A stretch of DNA of 64,000 nucleotides from Rhizobium sp. PP-CC-3A-592. GTDB taxonomy: Bacteria > Pseudomonadota > Alphaproteobacteria > Rhizobiales > Rhizobiaceae. The notes below the pieces were generated by a model. The model saw only the letters and a program-made list of their open reading frames with translations, ran no database searches and was not told the DNA's origin. Where the stretch lies: assembly GCF_003217095.1 (NCBI RefSeq), contig NZ_QJSR01000002.1, forward strand, positions 1 through 64,000. Reading direction: 5' to 3'. Made by a program: the position numbers and the translations under genes. How positions within the stretch are numbered: position 1 is the first letter of the stretch; every line of letters starts with the position of its first letter. Positions 60,950-64,000 of the stretch are shown piece after piece.

Positions 60950-62623
60950 ATGATCTCCGCCAAGGCTTTACCGGACTGTTGCAAGCCGCTCGTGTCCAGC
61001 CTCCTCGTGTTCACAACGGTGCTGCTGCTTCTGCTGGCGAGCACAGGGGGCGCCTTTGCGCATGCGCAGCTCGTCGCGTCCGATCCGGCGGATGGTGCGG
61101 TTCTCGCGGCGGCGCCACGTCACATCGTGCTGACGTTTTCCGAGCCGGTCGATCCCCTCGTTTTCCGGCTGAGCGACCCCGTGGGACAGGTGGAAATGCT
61201 GCCTGTGGTCCGCTCCGACACGACGCGGCTCGTCGTGACGCTTCCCTCCGGGCTTGTCCCCGGCACGCACAGCCTGTCGTGGCGGGTGACGTCTGCGGAC
61301 GGGCATCCGATTGGCGGTGGATTGCTGTTTTCCGTTGGTAAAGCCAGAGCTAGCGGGCCAGGGAGTGCGTCGGCGATCGACCCGGTTACAGCGGCCGGTC
61401 TCTGGGCGTCCCGCCTGCTTGCCATGACCGGCCTCGTCATCGGTGTCGGCGGAGCGGGATGGGCGGCCCTGCTTTTCCGTCCGTGTCATCTGCGCGGAAA
61501 TGCCGTTCCGGGCGGTTCCTCGCTCATTGCGCTCTCCCTTTGGCTCGGCATCGCTGCCACGCCGGTCTGGATCGCGTTTCAGGGCTTCGATGCGCTCGGA
61601 GAGGCGCCGGGCGGATGGGTATCGGCTACGGTCTGGTCCGCCGGCTTCACGGCCACCGCCTATGGTCGGGCTGCTTTGGTCGGCGCCGCAGCCATGGTCT
61701 CGGCACTGGTGTCGCTTCGGGTCCGCCATATCCGTCTCCGCCTTGGGCTTTCCGGGCTCGGCTTCGCACTGGCGGGTCTTGCGGCGGCGATGGCGGGGCA
61801 TGCGGCAACGGCACCGCCGCGTCTCGCCACCGTTCCCGCCATCGTGCTTCACATGCTCGCCGCCATGGCCTGGATCGGCGGTCTCCTGCCGCTTCTGGCA
61901 GCGCTCGGCGCATCGAAGCCGCCGTCTCCTATGCGTGATCCCAATCGTGCGGCACTTCTTCTGTTCTCGCGGCTCATCCCTTTTGTTCTGGTGGTGCTCG
62001 TTGCTTCGGGTCTGCTGCTCGCGGTCGTGCAGGTGCAGACGCTGTCGAACCTGTGGGCGACGGCTTACGGCCAGGTCCTGCTCGCCAAACTTGCCATCGT
62101 CGCGCTTCTGGTCTCGCTGGCAGCCGTCAATCGGTTCCTCTGGACCCGCCCTGCCGCAGCGGGATCGCCCGACGCCTTGCGTCTTCTCCGGCGCAGTATC
62201 GTCGCGGAGGTCGTGCTCGGCACGCTGGTGCTCGCGGTCCTCGGCCTCTGGCGCTTCACGCCGCCACCCCGGGCGCTGGCGTCGTCGTTTCCGCTCGTTC
62301 AGGAGCGGCAGGTCGCGGAACAGGGACTGATGGCGACACTCTCGATCACGCCGGCGCGGACAGGTCCGGTTCGCGTTTCTCTGCAGGACCTGATGCTCGA
62401 CGGGCATTCCATCGATCCGCTGTCGGTCACGGTGGAACTCGACCATCCCGCCAACGGCATCGGCCCCTTCACGCGCGACGCCCGGCGCGGCGAAGACGGG
62501 GCTTTTCAGGCGGATGGCTTCGTGTTGCCGGTCGGGGGTGTCTGGAACGCTCGGGTGACCGTGCTGGTCGATGACTTCACCTCGGTCACGATGACGAGCC
62601 GCTTCGACATCGCCGCACCGTGA
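60950..62623 (+). CDS. CopC-CopD fusion protein
   Basis: A 557-residue protein. The signal peptide is cleaved near AFA|HAQLVAS, so the mature CopC domain (about 37-135) begins with the copper-binding histidine and ends with SADGHPIGGGLLFSVG, which includes the second histidine site. A CopD-type membrane part of about eight helices spans residues 150-445. An additional extracytoplasmic beta domain of about 100 residues lies at the C-terminus (MATLSITPARTGPVRVSL). Bacillus YcnJ is a similar fusion used for copper import. The start at 60950 follows AGGAGG ten bases upstream; the longer frame to 60830 adds an Arg-rich tail. Confidence 0.88.
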   Translation: MISAKALPDCCKPLVSSLLVFTTVLLLLLASTGGAFAHAQLVASDPADGAVLAAAPRHIVLTFSEPVDPLVFRLSDPVGQVEMLPVVRSDTTRLVVTLPSGLVPGTHSLSWRVTSADGHPIGGGLLFSVGKARASGPGSASAIDPVTAAGLWASRLLAMTGLVIGVGGAGWAALLFRPCHLRGNAVPGGSSLIALSLWLGIAATPVWIAFQGFDALGEAPGGWVSATVWSAGFTATAYGRAALVGAAAMVSALVSLRVRHIRLRLGLSGLGFALAGLAAAMAGHAATAPPRLATVPAIVLHMLAAMAWIGGLLPLLAALGASKPPSPMRDPNRAALLLFSRLIPFVLVVLVASGLLLAVVQVQTLSNLWATAYGQVLLAKLAIVALLVSLAAVNRFLWTRPAAAGSPDALRLLRRSIVAEVVLGTLVLAVLGLWRFTPPPRALASSFPLVQERQVAEQGLMATLSITPARTGPVRVSLQDLMLDGHSIDPLSVTVELDHPANGIGPFTRDARRGEDGAFQADGFVLPVGGVWNARVTVLVDDFTSVTMTSRFDIAAP

Positions 62624-62832
62624 TCCCGGCATGCCGGCGGCGGCGCTTTATAGAAACATCGGCTTACCAAGCGTCCAGAATGAGATTGCGTGACGGCCTG
62701 AGACTTTGGACCAAATTTCTCTCGCAGTGCCGATCGGCAGGCCATCCTTCGTTGCTTCGTATCGCAGCATTTGCAATTTTTCAGGGCACTCTTCTCAAGC
62801 GTCCTCCTCCCAAGACCGAAAGCAGACCCGTC

Positions 62833-63681
62833 ATGAAGAAAACCCTGGCCGCCCTCATCGAAAAGACCGCCTTCACCCGGCGCGCCGGCTTGGCGCTTGC
62901 CGCTTCCGCAGCCGTTGCCGCCGTCGTCGCCGTCGGGCCGACGCCGGTTCTGGCGCAGGACAAGACCTCCGTGAAGGTCGGGATCATGAGCGGCGAGGAC
63001 GAGGATGTCTGGCGCGTCGTCGTTGCCGAAGCCGGCAAAAAGGGCCTGTCGGTCGAGACGGTCGTCTTCAACGACTATACCCAGCCGAACGAGGCCCTGG
63101 AGCGCGGCGAAATCGACGCCAACGCCTTCCAGCATCTTCCCTATCTTGAAAACCAGATCAAGCAGCACGGCTACAAGATCACGCCGGCCGGCTACACCGG
63201 CGTCTGGCCGATCGGCGTCTATTCGCGCAAGGCCTCCAAGATCTCGGATCTCGCAGAAGGCGCCGTCATCGGCGTGCCGAACGATCCGTCGAACGAAGGT
63301 CGCGCTTTGCGCGTGCTGCAGAACGAGGGCCTGATCAAGCTCAAGGAGGGCACGGGCATTCTCGCGACGATCACCGACATCGAGGAAAACCCGAAGAAGC
63401 TCGAAATCAAGGAGCTGGATGCCGGCATTGTCGGCCGCTCCATCGACGATCTCGACGCGGCCGTCGTCAATACGGACTGGGCGCTGAAGAGCGGCCTGAC
63501 GCCGGACAACCGGATCGCACAGGAGCCGGTGGACGGCAACCCCTACCGCAACTTCATCGCTGTCAAGGAAGACCAGAAGGATGCGCCTTGGGTGAAGACG
63601 CTGGTGTCGTCCTACCAGAACGAGACGGTGAAGGCCGAGTTCGACCGTGTGTACAAGGGCACGGGCATCAGCGCATACTAA
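62833..63681 (+). CDS. metQ: methionine ABC importer binding protein (NlpA/MetQ)
   Basis: A 282-residue binding protein. The signal peptide ends near VLA|QDK after FTRRAGLALAASAAVAAVV. The mature part has the MetQ core: VVFNDYTQPNEALERGEIDANAFQHLPYLENQ, GVWPIGVYSRK, GAVIGVPNDPSNEGRALRVLQ and FIAVKED. It lacks a lipobox cysteine, unlike E. coli MetQ, so it is probably a free periplasmic protein. It begins 210 bases after copC-copD. The ATP-binding gene metN follows in the same direction. Confidence 0.92.
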   Translation: MKKTLAALIEKTAFTRRAGLALAASAAVAAVVAVGPTPVLAQDKTSVKVGIMSGEDEDVWRVVVAEAGKKGLSVETVVFNDYTQPNEALERGEIDANAFQHLPYLENQIKQHGYKITPAGYTGVWPIGVYSRKASKISDLAEGAVIGVPNDPSNEGRALRVLQNEGLIKLKEGTGILATITDIEENPKKLEIKELDAGIVGRSIDDLDAAVVNTDWALKSGLTPDNRIAQEPVDGNPYRNFIAVKEDQKDAPWVKTLVSSYQNETVKAEFDRVYKGTGISAY

Positions 63682-63704
63682 CGCGACACGCGTGAGAGAC
63701 AGGA

Positions 63705-63737
63705 AACGGCTCGCGGCCTTGGCTGCCGCGAGCCGTT
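63705..63737 (+). other. intercistronic hairpin between metQ and metN
   Basis: A perfect 13-base stem, AACGGCTCGCGGC/GCCGCGAGCCGTT, has a 7-base loop and no T run. It lies 23 bases after the metQ stop. It probably stabilises metQ mRNA so that more binding protein than ATPase is made. Confidence 0.75.
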
Positions 63738-63765
63738 CGCCGTTGCGGCGAGGAAGGACTTGATA

Positions 63766-64000
63766 ATGACAATCACTGCCAGCGCGACAGCCAAGGACGT
63801 CTTGGCTGACGCTGACCGCCGGGAGACATCCGATATCGGGCAGCGTGCCGCGGAGGCGCCCGTCGTGCGGCTCGATGGCGTCTTCCGGCATTTCGGCGAG
63901 ACGGCGGCGCTCGACGGTATTTCCCTTTCGGTCCGCAAGGGTGAAGTGCTCGGCATTATTGGCCGCAGCGGTGCCGGCAAATCGACGCTGATCCGCTGCC
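63766..64000 (+). CDS. metN: methionine ABC importer ATPase, cut by the window end
   Basis: Only the first 78 residues are in the window. An N-terminal extension of about 33 residues precedes the ATPase domain starting [22 protein letters not shown], and Walker [10 protein letters not shown] lies near the end. The order metQ-metN and the absence of other genes between them identify the system. AGGAAGG precedes the ATG. metI (permease) should follow outside the window. Confidence 0.85.
   Translation, partial: MTITASATAKDVLADADRRETSDIGQRAAEAPVVRLDGVFRHFGETAALDGISLSVRKGEVLGIIGRSGAGKSTLIRC

Noticed and set aside
62624-62832. A SAM-type riboswitch upstream of metQ
   Set aside because: GCCGATCGGC resembles part of a SAM-II pseudoknot stem, but the remaining conserved SAM-II bases are missing in both orientations.

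Overview
The window is a 64 kb stretch of GC-rich chromosome-type DNA from an alphaproteobacterium, most likely a Rhizobiaceae member (Rhizobium/Agrobacterium/Shinella/Ensifer group). The evidence is the density and variety of ABC importers, an HWE-family sensor kinase next to a FATGUY-type response regulator, the alphaproteobacterial MarR, MlrC and RpiR families, and two copies of a palindromic intergenic repeat of the kind scattered through rhizobial genomes. The genus cannot be fixed from the sequence alone. No phage, IS transposase, integrase or CRISPR array was seen.

Layout. 1-770: initiator tRNA-Met with its terminator, then gene-free sequence. 770-5993: a membrane-anchored AraC regulator followed by a tightly packed HlyD / ATPase / two-permease exporter operon (Mac/Dev type). 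6109-12730: metallophosphoesterase, a secreted double-CMD plus cupin protein, a response regulator with its HWE kinase, and an RTX lipase. 13321-29103: a catabolic island with a Gfo/Idh/MocA oxidoreductase, a complete MalEFGK-type importer, a D-serine-dehydratase-like PLP enzyme, two M81/MlrC-type proteins, an NTF2-like protein, RidA, an RpiR regulator, an SDR, a cytoplasmic GH20 hexosaminidase and an MFS transporter. Four near-identical AT-rich 13-mers sit just upstream of its two promoter regions and probably form the RpiR operator set. 29192-30262: a small lipoprotein, tRNA-Pro(CGG), and a 35-residue membrane protein.

30481-46877 looks like a sulfur-acquisition region. It holds ssuABC on the minus strand and, divergently, O-acetylhomoserine sulfhydrylase, a desaturase-like protein and a PhnD-like protein without a signal peptide. 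It continues with an MDR oxidoreductase, a complete ribose-type ABC importer co-directional with a DszC/SfnB-like flavin monooxygenase and a DszA/NtaA-like monooxygenase, and a second SfnB-like enzyme facing them. A GTCTA-containing motif recurs upstream of four of these units. I infer that the ribose-type importer brings in an organosulfur compound whose C-S bond is opened by the flavin enzymes.

47107-58840: MFS transporter with divergent MarR regulator (operator inside the promoter), PaiB-type and glyoxalase-type proteins, an OYE-family oxidoreductase, rpsU, a KefF/KefC-type potassium efflux pair, an HPP-CBS protein, and two more bacterial luciferase-like monooxygenases. 59070-64000: a small hypothetical ORF ending in a palindromic repeat, an RBBP9-like hydrolase with an in-frame hexanucleotide repeat, a YcnI/CopC-CopD copper pair, and the start of a methionine importer (metQ, metN) cut by the window end.
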